Positions 46,501 through 57,169 of a stretch of 64,000 bases of DNA are shown piece after piece. The stretch covers positions 173,946 to 237,945 of the forward strand of contig DF239288.1 in NCBI GenBank assembly GCA_000507305.1, read 5' to 3'. The stretch is from Breviolum minutum Mf 1.05b.01. Its lineage: Eukaryota; Sar; Dinophyceae; Suessiales; Symbiodiniaceae. Positions within the stretch are counted from its first letter, which is position 1. Every line of letters starts with the position of its first letter. The notes beneath the pieces are model-generated. The model was given only the letters and a program-made list of their open reading frames with translations. It was not told the origin of the DNA and did no database searches. The translations under genes and the position numbers were made by a program.

Positions 46501-48250
46501 ACGACTGTGAATCTGCTGCACGAACACACGTCTGCTGCAATGCTTCTGGCGAGTGTGCTGGGGCCTGGATCTTGGTGAATGCATTGGCTAGCTCAAGGTC
46601 AGGCCAATTTTCACTCCGAGCAGATGTTGGAACTCGAGCAGACACTGTCCAGGCAATTACGCAGGTATATTTCTGGTCATCCTTTTCACTGAACGGATCA
46701 TTGTAGCAGTGACCTCTTGCGTGGAAGACGCTTCATCAAAGACCAGGCGCTTTGTTGCCCTGGTTCCTACCGAAAGTTTGTACCTCAGATTGAGATCGGT
46801 GGGTTGAGATGCTGGAAGTGTAGCTGGAGTCTGCCCAATGAATTTATCTTGTGCCCTTCGCTTGGGCGGTAAATGGACCACATCGACCATAGGAAGGCCT
46901 TGGCGAAGAAATGCAGCGAGAATACATACAATGTTGCCGTCATAGGTTGCGAAGATACCCGGTTGTGGCTGCAGGGTCTGGATGTCATTTTGCTGCGACA
47001 TGAATCGCAACTATGTTGTCTCCAAGATTGCATTGGAACAGGGTTGGCGCATAAAATATATAGATTCTTTGGCATTGAACTATATGGTGTCCAAATGCCT
47101 TAAAACACAATGCCTTGTCAAGTGTTGCAACATTCACATGCAGCTCGCAAAAACATGTTCAAACATCTTCCGGGAAAAAAACTGTCCTCACTGTATCGCT
47201 GCATCACGTGCATTCCTATAAGATGGAAGAGCCTCGCTTCTGTTCGCCCTGCAGCCAGGCGGGATTAGCGGCACGGGCTCCCGCATGGTGTTAACGCTTG
47301 GGCCACCGTCGCATGACATTTTGCTCTGAAGTATTGCTGGCTTGACTGGATGACTTGGGTCTTGAGTTGTCACATGTCTCATGAAAGATATCACGTCCAA
47401 TGGCACCACATTTCCAAACATACGACACAGGCTGGATGGAAGACACTTCACTCACACGCATGAGCCATGTCCTTCTGTATGGTTTTTTGGGTGCGCTCCA
47501 CAAATGCTGCGTTTGCAAATCCCGCGCCGCTCATCATTTTCTGTGAGCTCCTTACTGTCGACGCGGCAAAGTCCCGGCACTTCCTTACAAGTTGCAAGCC
47601 AGTAGGTACCCACATTGATCGGCTGGGCTCGCACTTCCGCAGTTTTTTCTGTGGCTAGAATTTGTCAAGCGTTTTTTTTGGTAGGACCACCAAAGCGAGG
47701 CTCCATGTGGATTTGCTATGCGTTATCTAAAGTCGTTGCATTCTGAAAAAGTCCCAAGAATTCGGATGAGTCCTATCAAAGGCCCCGAGTACATGTTCCC
47801 ACTATGTTGACAAGACATTACACACGGTCCTTTCTTCAGCTTTCAGATGACTTTCCTCCATGCACTCCGAAAGTCCCAAAAAAAAAGTCTGTTGCATCTC
47901 CTTGCGGTACCACTGCAACACCATCAAACTCCGTCCTTCACCCCGTGTGCTTCGTCTTCGCCATGGAGGTCTACAGAACCAATCCTCAGTCTGTGATGTG
48001 CAATTGCAACAGCAAACCGTGATTCACTTGGAAAAGGAAAATGAGGACATGAGACTCGGTCAGTAATGGTGCAAATTCGCAGCGCGAGCAATCACAGCAA
48101 CCAAGCAACCTGGCGAAATGCAACACGCCAAGGTACAAAGTTCTAGCACACGACGGCGCAACTCAAAGGTTTCAGTTTTCAAAGGCCTTTCATCAAGCCC
48201 GCTGCACACTCCCGCCAAAACACTTGATAAACAAATGGCCTGGGGTTGAT
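46501..48250 (-). CDS. Unidentified spliced gene, at least four exons
   Basis: Convincing - strand coding pieces are about 48230-48080 (LKTETFELRRRVLELCTLA), 47634-47520 (LATCKEVPGLCRVDSKELTE), 47455-47190 (FMRHVTTQDPSHPVKPAILQ), 47010-46680 (IFATYDGNIVCILAAFLRQG and LVFDEASSTQEVTATM) and 46650-46501 (WPDLELANAFTKIQAPAHSP, then TAG). Composition and the absence of stops support coding, but no domain is recognisable. An ATG near 47962 also opens a short frame and could be an alternative start. Confidence 0.5.
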
Positions 48251-48663
48251 GGTACACGGCTGGCAGTCACGGTATGTTAGAACAAAAATGATTACTTCAA
48301 ATCAAGAAGAACAAGTCATGCAGAAGAACTACCCTGAGTTCATGTTATTAAATTGTTTCTGGATCATTTTGCAACCACCAAAAAAGTCATTTCTTAGTTT
48401 CCATTGTCCAAAACTCAAGCAAGGCATCCAGGAAGGAAGTAGAAACCCGATGGCCAAACAAATGGACAAAACCACACACAAAAATAGAATGCAAAAGAAA
48501 CACGCAACAACCCAAAACCCAAAAACATATCAAACCAAGATACTAAAATGCTTAGAGCAATATGTTGTGAGCGATGTGCAGAATGAAATTCAAGATTCAA
48601 GAAGAAGACAAAGAGAAAGACAATTATGTACTTATGCATTTATGTTGTTGTGTATTTATGAAT

Positions 48664-48685
48664 CTATGAATGTATGAATGTATGA

Positions 48686-48718
<33 letters not shown>

Positions 48719-48960
48719 TGTATGTATGTATGTATGTATGTACGTATGTATGTATGTATGTATGTATGTGTATATGCATGTATGTATGTATGTATGTATG
48801 TACGTATATATGTATGTATGTACGTGTGTATCTATGTATGTATGTACCTGTGTATCTATGTTTGTATGTACGTATGTATGTATGTATGTATGTATGTACG
48901 TATGTATGTACGTATGTGTTGATGTATGTATATTTCTGTAGGCATGTATGTACGTATGTA
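48664..48960. repeat. (TATG)n tetranucleotide microsatellite
   Basis: Long runs of TATG with sporadic TACG and TGTG variants. Overlapping frames of Met-Tyr-Val-Cys on + and Thr-Tyr-Ile-His on - are artefacts. Further TGTA/TGCA-rich sequence recurs at about 49605-49740. Confidence 0.97.
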
Positions 48961-49604
48961 ATTATTTGTTTGTGGCTACAACCCGAAAAAACTGTGGCAG
49001 CGTTTTGCACGTTTTTGGACATGGGAACGTTGGGGTGAGATGGGTGGGGTGGGGATGTTCACGTTCCGTGAACTTGCAGACATGGTCGATGTCACGTGAT
49101 TCGCACGCCTTTCGCGCTCTGTTACACATCGTCGATGCTTCACAAAGCATGCGCTAGGGGTGGGGCAGCGATGTTCACTTTCGTTGAAGGAAATCCAAAT
49201 GTACTGATTACATGCTATCTGAAATCTTGTCTGACAACACATCAGTTTCGAAACTAAGAGATGTTTTCTGGCTGAACTGCCACGGGGAGTCGCAAAAAAT
49301 CTTTGTTTTACCGCAACGAGAGCTTCATGTTGTCTCCGGAGAACCTTAAAAAACGTTATGGGTTTAGAGAGTTCTCAAAAGATGGAATTAAGCGCTCGTT
49401 GTGAAAAAATGGTGTTTTGCAACCCCAAAAAGCAATGCAGCCAAAAACATACTTTCCATGCAAAGCATACAAGCAGTGATGTTCAAAAACAAAAAGTGTT
49501 TATGCATGTGTGTGTGCTTATGTAAATATACATTTAAATTTGATGTATGTGCATTTGTAAACTGAATATGTACATGTATTTGCATCTGTAAATGAAAATG
49601 TATA

Positions 49605-49740
49605 TGTTTATTTTGAAGTTCTATGTTTATTTATGTGTATTTGTGCGTATGCGCATATTTGCGTATGTGTGTATGCATGTATGCATGTATGTGTGTATGT
49701 GTGTATGTATGCATGCGTGTATTTGTGTGTATGTATTGAC
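49605..49740. repeat. Degenerate TGTATG/TGCGTA-rich tract
   Basis: Imperfect repeats of tgtatgtg and gcgcatatttgcg type, resembling a decayed version of the TATG array 0.7 kb upstream. Confidence 0.7.
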
Positions 49741-49749
49741 ACAAGTTTT

Positions 49750-50410
49750 TTTTTGCACGGAGACGAAGCGCTATCGCTGCCTGAGAATGTCCAAAGGGTG
49801 CTCCCCTATTAGGAGCTAGCTTCAGTAGTCGGGCCCCATTGCGGTTCCTTCGAACCAACATAGCAATCGCACGGCACAAGGCAGCTGACTCAGCCTTGCC
49901 TTCAAAGGTCAGCCATGGCCCTTTGAAAGTCGCCAAATGCCGCTGGACCGAGGGCAGCAGTTCAGGCTATCAAGAGGAAGGAAACAATCAGTACAGTAAT
50001 CTGAGCGGTCTCGGCCCCTGCTGGCCATCTGGAAGCTGGCAACATAGATGGATACCGGGCCTTTTGATTGGGACTTGGAAACGGTCCATCAGAGTCAGCC
50101 TGGCAACCTCGGTGGCATCGACGCCTTGCTTGCGCAATAGCAAGCCAAAAGAAGCCATCCGCAACACGACGGCCACGCGTAAGCTTTGCGAAAGCTGCCC
50201 CTTGCCCCAACTGCCACACTGAAGCCACCTGGCAGCTGACACCAGCCACCCCAATTAAGGCCACCAACTTCTCTTCCTCCAAATGGGCCTCTTTCAGCTT
50301 GCGGGCGCCTCAGATTTGGTACTTTTGCCACAGCCCTGTCCTCCTCGGCTGGCAAGAAACGAACGCCCTAGCATCAGTGATCAATGCAGAGCCTAAGAGA
50401 AGACTTCCAG
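49750..50410 (-). CDS. GC-richer coding-like segment, unidentified
   Basis: This block is visibly richer in G+C than its neighbours and open on both strands over long stretches. On the - strand: AAFAKLTRGRRVADGFFWLA and WLTFEGKAESAALCRAIAML. No intron signals are obvious. It may be an exon, a decayed retrocopy or part of a mobile element. The strand choice follows the surrounding array and the better phrase quality, and remains uncertain. Confidence 0.3.
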
Positions 50411-50539
50411 CACCCTAACATCAGTGAAAAAAGAAACCGGCTTGAAATGACGACAGCATAACGACAGGTGATGGCAGAACTTGCGCGCCAAGGGGCTAAA
50501 AGTATGCTAAACATTGCTTCGCCAAAGCTATGGACAATT

Positions 50540-50900
50540 CTGGCATGTTTTGTAACATGAATAGAAAAAACCAACAATAAACAATATTTTGCCAATAGTG
50601 CAAAACTTCTGTACAACACTTTCCTTACAACCTTGTCTGCAACGCTTCTCTAAGCCGCCGACCCCTGCGTGGAGGGGAGCGCGCCAGAGAAGGCTGCCAC
50701 CTGGGAGCCCGATTTTCGAACGCCCCTGCGGCTCGAAATTGCACTGTGTTTGGCTGTTTCGCAGGTGCCGTAGCAAGAAACTTGTGGAACTCGACTGCAT
50801 CACATTAGAGGTTGGGGACTTTTTGTGTTTGCCTGTTAAGAGGCCTTTGGAACGTGACTGCGTCATCTCATGTCCTTTCATCTCATCTCATTCTAGAAGG
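50540..50900. repeat. Possible dispersed-element fragment
   Basis: Both strands are open through a purine/pyrimidine-balanced GC-rich core (50650-50760). The phrase PPGSPIFERPCGSK on + looks familiar to me from many spurious Symbiodiniaceae gene predictions, which would mark it as a dispersed repeat. This is recall, not a search result. Confidence 0.25.
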
Positions 50901-51005
50901 GCTTCAAACAGCAACATTAGACGCCGGCTGCAGCATGCCAAACAGCATCGTAAATAGCAGTGTTTTGTTGAAGTGGCTATCCCAAAAACTTGAATTTAGG
51001 TGGGG

Positions 51006-51006
51006 T

Positions 51007-51075
<69 letters not shown>

Positions 51076-51076
51076 G
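51006..51076. repeat. (ACA)n microsatellite
   Basis: An uninterrupted run of about 23 ACA triplets. It generates poly-Thr, poly-Gln, poly-Val and poly-Cys frames that are not genes. Confidence 0.98.
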
Positions 51077-51895
51077 TATCTCGGGCCCGGCCGGGGGGAG
51101 CGCGAGCTCTTAAATAACCTGCAACACTGCAACAGGTCTCTGCACCAGTTCTCCGCAACCTTTCCACCAACACCACCAAACCAAAACACCACCGCCGCAG
51201 CCAGAACACTAACAGCACTGCTTCGCACTCTGCGTCCACACTCATGACTCAGACTGCGAAAACATTCATGCTGCCGAACCGCACATCGCAGCATTCCCGG
51301 AGAGTCCTCTTTGAGACTGCCCAAGCATAAAGCCACGATGGCAACAAGCGCGGTTGAAAGCCGCAGTCAGCTGTGCGACTTGGGGCCCTTCTGTGCAATT
51401 TTCCGGCCACGTCGTGGAGCCTGGACACTGAAAACGTACGAAGTCTGTATGACAATCTCTACACTTGAGGATAACCGATTAGACCATTAAATTGCATAAA
51501 TCCATCAATTCCAAACGCTACCCTTGCGAAAGCTGTTGAAAGCATCCGGAAGATGGGTCTGAGCCTGAGCTCTCCTGTTTGAGCCAACTTTTAAGTCTGT
51601 AGCTCAGCACCACTCGTCGACATCTTTCCCACAGAATGCTCAAGAAAACGTTCAGGATATTAAAGAAGTACTGTAGCATAAGTAGCATATAGCCCTATCT
51701 TGCGGGCTGCTTACATACGGTTGTTATGTAAGGCCTATGTATTCGACTATGGTTTCATCATGTTTTTTGAAAATCAAGCCCAAGATTTCAAATCAAATCA
51801 CTCTTGAAAAAAAAATATACATTATCTACCATTATATAAGAATTGCTTCGGTTGAATTTTAACACGTGCCACGAAAAAGAAACGTATTTGAGTTT

Positions 51896-53655
51896 ACACA
51901 ATATTAAACTATCAATGTCATGTTCTGATACTGAATAAAATCCACCTCAACATTGAGCGTTTAAATTGTTGAAGACTGTTCTGATGGCATGCCACTCTTT
52001 TACCTCTGCACCAGTTGTCTTTCACGGCCAACTTACGTTCAAAATGACTTTCGAAAAGCATGGCATGACTTTTGGGTCCCCTCACAATGAACTGCTTGCA
52101 GCGTTTGCGCTCCTGACGCTGGATCAAGCATCTAGTCCAGAGTGGTGTTTGAATCCGCTTCATCGTTTTTTATCCATGGTCCATCAGGTTCAATCCTGTT
52201 CCATCATGTTCAATCATGCTGCATGATCTTCCAGAAATTAGCTAAATCTATAAATATTAGTATGAGTTTCGTAATTAAATATGATACCTGAATCATCTGC
52301 AATATCGGTTGCGAGTGCTATCACATGCTACATCTTCCGTTCCTTGAGGTCGCCAGCAACGAAGGCTACATGACCAACGTACCTGCAATTCTGAAACTTG
52401 ACCAACACACAATGCCAGCAGTGGAGTTGTGGGCACTGGAGGATTGCACCAGATGCTAATTCCAACTTCTTTCGAGTGGCGCCCTGTCACCAAAGGGACA
52501 CAAAAAGGACATCATTAAACAAGCGATAGACACATCGTCATCATCCAAGGGTTCAACAATGAGAGTTCAATACCATTTCAAAGAGATTCAACAATAGAAT
52601 ATATAACACTGTTCACACGCAGAATCAGAATCACATTTAGTAGTCATTATACAATTTCAAAGAATATTCAACAATAGTTTACACCTATAATCATGAATCA
52701 TATATAATATACTGTACTATACAAATAGTACAAGTATCAAGACACAAAAAATGTCTTGTCCAATTTCTGATTTCTGCCTCTTTTCCCAATGCGTAGCTCA
52801 GCTCATCGTCCTGTGCATTTTGAACCAACTTCATGGGGTCACTTTGATAAATTTAAGTTGATGTGGTTCATTCCCGGTGGAAACTTCTGCTTCTGATCCT
52901 TCTTTCAGAAATGCATCTGACATTTGATTTTTAAAAAAAAGAGAGAAAAAGAACTTCTCCAGCCTTCAAAACGAAGCGATCTGTTGCAAAGCCCTTCTCC
53001 TCAACAGAGCGGCTCGATGAAACTGGTGGTGAAATGCGTCCAGACGAGTGAAACTGGGAAAAAAAAAAAGCACCGTGTTCGATGGACTCTCGAAGGATCC
53101 AACAAGTCTTTCAAAGTAGATGTGTTCTCCAACAATCAATGCAGTCCAACTGTCCCTCGCAGCTGATGCCTGCGAAATTTGAAGCAAATGCGGCCAATAC
53201 CAAAAGACGGTGCTGTCTTGATCTGTTTTGATCTGTATGATCAGCTTGCAACATATTTTTTTTTCCCGGTTTGCTATGTCTTGACGGTTGCTTTGCTGCG
53301 GCAATGTCATCTTGTCTGCTCTGCCCATTTTGCTTCTCCGCTTTTATCACTCAGCTGCAACGCAGACTGTATGATTTGACCACTTCGTCACTTGGACCTC
53401 CAAGATCCAAACGGGCAAACATACCGAATTTCAACAACACTAGCTGTTGCTTAATGATAATCCCACTTGCACGCCCTCAAGTTTTCGCATGTGCCCATGT
53501 CCAAGTGTGTCTTTGATTACAGTCGAAGATGACAAGAAAAGCACGCCAAAACGATGCAAGTCTGGGGTGCCGGGTTCTTTTTTGGTATTTTTTTGTCTTT
53601 CGCAGAACATCACGAGCTGGATCAAATCCTTCGACACATCTAGTCTTTCAGCTAC
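51896..53655. repeat. Segmental duplication, right copy (parts A and B joined)
   Basis: Bases 51896-53050 match 27432-28440 and 53071-53655 match 34549-35152, both in direct orientation. In the left locus the two parts are about 6.1 kb apart; here they meet at an A-run (gggaaaaaaaaaaagcaccg, near 53056-53074). KH exons corresponding to GKE, GATRKKLELASG, YVGHVAFVAGD and RCKQFI are present near 52816-52776, 52484-52437, 52382-52333 and 52109-52086, with open frames. No gene start or SR region accompanies them, so this is a partial gene copy, either a pseudogene or part of an unseen gene. Confidence 0.95.
52086..52816 (-). pseudogene. Partial KH-domain gene copy
   Basis: Four KH exons duplicated from the KH/SR gene, with intact frames and conserved splice borders. 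They lack the upstream KH1/VTG exons and the final DWLLAQRRG exon in their vicinity. They could still be transcribed from another promoter, but without 5' and 3' partners they cannot make the parent protein. Recent origin is suggested by near-identity, including introns. Confidence 0.6.
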
Positions 53656-53798
53656 ATGATGTTGTCCTGTGCGATTTGATGGTGAGAGGGTGAGACGTGT
53701 ACATATTCAACATCTTCGAATCATATAATTGAATCAGAAACGGACAACAATTAAATACAGAGAAAAGTTAAAATTGCGCAAAAATCGTCGACCTCACA

Positions 53799-55009
53799 TC
53801 AGACCCTCCGTGGTCTCTTGGTACGACCCAAGACAATCAACTTACGAGCCAACACAGGTTGAGCAGCGATGAGATTGTCCAAAGTTGCTTCTTGCCTGGA
53901 TAAGATGCTGAAGTCAGACTCCAAGAGTTTCCAACAGGCTTTTTCGGCCTCACCTGAAAATGGGGAAAATTCATGGCAAGAAATGAAGAATCATTGGGAA
54001 AATCAAGCATGCGCATGCACAAAAATCGCAAGTCGGAAACGAATACAGAAAGCCCTTTTGGTGTGCTGTGTGTGACAGTCAAAACAAATAGACACGTAAG
54101 AGAAACCACGTCTAAACATCTTTCGACATTGAAAGAAGGGCCATATTTCCTTGTGAATCTTCTTGCTTTCAACTCTAGGCTGTTCAACAGCTTGCCAAAA
54201 CATGTCAAAACGATCTCTGCCCAGCAACTGTTGGTGTCGTACGTCTTTCCCAAAATCTGCAAGACGTTGCCCTCATTCACCAGACTTGCCATTTCAGCAT
54301 CGGCAATGGTAACCAAACCTGAGAGGCAAAAGCGATCTGCCAACTCGCGGACAGTCAGATAAAATTCCAAAGACCTTTGAAGATCCAGCGAATCCGTCAG
54401 CATGTAATGCAATATTGCTTGCAAACTTTCCCTTGTCACGTCAGAATTGTTTGTGAAATCCACTTCTCCTGTTCTTGTCTCTCGCCAATCCTCCTTGATC
54501 AACATGGATTTGAAATAATCGCTGCGAGCTATCAGCAAGCGTTGGTCAAAGAACAAGGGAGGGCCATCGGCCAACTTGAAGGTGATCATCTTCATTTCCT
54601 TTGTAAGATCCAAATCTGGAAACAACACTTTCGGTACTGCTTTCGCTGCAACGTACGGGAGATTCCTGACAGTTCCCTGAACGTGTAATTCACCTTCGGG
54701 AGACACGTAGTCAGAAAGTGCCTTATCCCTAAAGAGATCGTGCCATCCGTGGTCACTACATTTTCTTGTGAATGTGAATTTGTCCGCAAGAGAAATGTCT
54801 GACCTGTTGTTCTTTCGACTTTTGACTGTTATGGTGTATGACACATTTTCACAGCTCCAGTCTTCAAAGGATTCTGGAGCAACCACCTTCAAGAAGGCAG
54901 AGACCACTTGCTTTGGTGGGTTGTAGGTGGGTGCTGCTTCTGTGCCGGCTGGAAAAACCAGCAAGCCGCATTTGTAGGAATCCGTTGGGCCCGCAAGCGT
55001 TGAAAACAC
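53799..55009 (-). CDS. MATH-BTB domain protein (putative CUL3 substrate adaptor)
   Basis: Exon 1 opens at or before 55009, and the first residues (FSTLAGPTDSYKCGLLVFP) may need an upstream exon. Residues about 13-115 fit a MATH/TRAF-like sandwich (LLVFPAGTEAAP, VVAPESFEDWSCENVSYTI, GWHDLFRDKAL, SPEGELHVQGTV). Residues about 140-260 fit a BTB domain (LFFDQRLLIARSDYFKSML, LHYMLTDSLDLQRSLEFY, ELADRFCLSGLVTIADAEM). After an intron, exon 2 (53953-53799) reads EAEKACWKLLESDFSILSRQ and ends in a basic tail, KLIVLGRTKRPRRV, then TGA. MATH-BTB proteins bring substrates to cullin-3 ubiquitin ligases. The open frame that runs through the intron to 53837 is a read-through. The exact donor lies somewhere in 54060-54190. 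Confidence 0.8.
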
Positions 55010-55104
55010 GGATTCACCTCAGGGGATGGAGCTATGGTTACACGCTGAATGGATGGGTTTGGCTGACTTTTATTTGGCTCAATGCCTAGAGGAAAACTAC
55101 ATGA

Positions 55105-55413
55105 CTACTTTCGATTCAACGAACTTCTGCCTGGAGGATCCTGGAGGTTTGTAGCACAACAAATTGAAGCAGATTGTAGATTGGTATATCGCCGAATTAT
55201 GCTGAATGATGCTGAAGGTATCTTAGAACTCAAATCACTGAATCTGGCAGTCCCTGTGGTCTGCTCCTGGCCTCTAGAAAAAGAATAAATATTTGGAATT
55301 CTAAGTTCCAGGTCCGTAATCGTCAAAAGAATCTGCGCAGATGCTTCTGGCATGGCTCCGGCTGCAATGAGAGATGCTGCAGCTAGACTAGACAACCAAG
55401 TCCAGTGCTGCAC
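55105..55413 (-). CDS. Short open frame with signal-peptide-like start
   Basis: Begins MQHWTWLSSLAAASLIAAGA followed by MPEASAQ, a classic signal peptide with an AxA cleavage site. The rest (ITDLELRIPNIYSFSRGQEQ) has no domain, and the + strand is also open here (55082-55288). It may be the first exon of a secreted protein whose other exons I cannot find. Low confidence. Confidence 0.3.
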   Translation of the reverse strand: MQHWTWLSSLAAASLIAAGAMPEASAQILLTITDLELRIPNIYSFSRGQEQTTGTARFSDLSSKIPSASFSIIRRYTNLQSASICCATNLQDPPGRSSLNRK

Positions 55414-55429
55414 ATATTTTTCTGGATGT

Positions 55430-56113
55430 ACACAACTTACCTGTGCCTCGGCCTATGCCAATGTACAGTAAAAGTATCTTGCTTGACTGTCTATAGTTGC
55501 AAGAATTGGCATGGCAAAGCAAAATCGCATGTACGCCGTTACCTTGTACTCTTCATGATATCAGGAAGATGGATTCAACTGCTTCGGTTTTCATTTTCCC
55601 ATGTTCTCATTCATTATAACACCAGCTGGAATTCCTGCAAGAACTTTGCTGCCCTTTATTTGCTAGCACAATCAGTTTCTTGGCATTCTTGATTCTTCTA
55701 TCTGCCAAGGCTTTTGGAGAAACTCGAGACGTTAAAAATACAGAATCGCAGGCGAGGTATACCCGCACCATGAACTTTTGCCCTGATTACTTTCCAGTGC
55801 TTCCCATTTTCCAAGACAATATGCAAGGAATGCATGTGAGATCATGTGATCTTCTAGACTGTGAGGGACCTTAGAAAGACATCTTGAGCTCTCAGTACAA
55901 AACGTCACCTCTGAATCTTTTAAGGCGCGAAATCTTTGTTGCGGTCATTGGCATCATCACATCGGTCGATCCCACTCAAAGGTAAGGGTCCACCACAGGT
56001 CCCTGGCACAGCGACATCAAGCTGTTTCAAACAAAAGGTCCCCTTCGAAAGAAATTGTCTTTGATCTATTCATGGATTCTATTTGAATCTATCTGACATT
56101 ATTTCATATGATT
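55430..56113. other. No supported gene
   Basis: Short open frames exist on + (55405-55692, 55680-55874), but they lack domains and run opposite to the array. I see intergenic or intronic sequence only. Confidence 0.5.
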
Positions 56114-57068
56114 TCACTGATTCAGTAGCACCTGGACACGTTTCACCACTTTCTTGCGCTTCTTTTTGGCTTGTGGTACAACTTCCGCCTCGCTACCCAG
56201 TCGAAACCAAATAGCTGTGTGATTTTCATGAAAGCTGACCATGATCACAGGACAATCAGAATGTGCACAGTCATTCATACTTACTGTACCATGTACATCC
56301 ATGTACCATTACTGTCATTGCTTGGTGTGATCGCTTGGTCAATTTTTGATGTCAAAAGGATTTCAGCCGGCAAGCCCCACAAAGCTGAACTTTGGCATCG
56401 GGCCGGCTTTGCAACGGGAGCAGGAATGCTTGTTGTAGGCGTCGTAGCCTGCAATTTCTGAAAGTGTCAACACCCCAAATTCAAGATTTTTCAGAGTCAC
56501 GCACAAAACTTCTAGGTTTATGTGTGTTTATGTCTTTCTTTTTTCTTTTCTCAAATCTGCTGGCTGCACAAATGATTTGCCGCAGGTGTCTATGTGTTTT
56601 CCGCACTCTGTACAGTGAGTAAATCGTGGATTGTACAGTGAGTAAATCGTTGATTGTCACAGTGATTCTTGCATGTTGAAAGCTTTTGGGGAGATCCAGG
56701 CACATGTGCATATTGCACTTTTGTTCACCGTCGTTCAGAATTCGCTTGTGCAGTTTGATCGAGCTTGTGGTGATTTCAGGCAAAGCAGACTCAACTAGGG
56801 GTCGAGTAAGTCCACTGTATTCTTGTGCAATCCTTTCCTCCTTTGCTGCTTCACCAATTCAACGAACGTAATCTCCATGAGAAATGACAACGTTGCAACG
56901 CATCTTAAGTTTGAAGGCAAAAAAAGCAAACTGCCTGTTCCCCTTCTTAGATCTGGTTGTGAACACCTTCAACAAGGGATTTCGATGCCTAATTTCGATG
57001 CCTAACTTTGCACTTCGACTCAGCAGCTGTTTTTTTCCTGCTGTTGAGCATGGCTGTTGAGCATGCAC
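56114..57068 (-). CDS. Unidentified spliced gene with lysine-rich C-terminus
   Basis: The - strand pieces are about 57068-56870, 56783-56660 (SSIKLHKRILNDGEQKCNMH), 56452-56350 (after acceptor attgcag: ATTPTTSIPAPVAKPARC) and 56250-56114 (LGSEAEVVPQAKKKRKKVVK, then a stop). The KKKRKK run resembles a nuclear localisation signal. On the + strand, 56171-56461 is also open and hydrophobic, so the third piece is open to doubt. No family is recognised. Confidence 0.4.
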
Positions 57069-57169
57069 TGTGATTATGTTCGATGTTATGTGCTGTGCTA
57101 TGGCTGTAATCCATGATCCAAGCGAAAAGATACAGTACCCAAACTAAATCCAAACTAATTTCAAACAAA

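Noticed and set aside
47955-47964. MAKTKHT start resembling a histone H3 N-terminus
   Set aside because: Only seven residues before a stop, and no H3 core follows in any frame.
48624-49038. Met-Tyr-Val-Cys and Thr-Tyr-Ile-His repeat frames
   Set aside because: Artefacts of the TATG tetranucleotide array.
56171-56461. Hydrophobic + strand frame that looks like a small membrane protein
   Set aside because: It runs against the array, and the - strand has acceptor-flanked coding text over the same bases; kept only as a doubt in that gene's entry.
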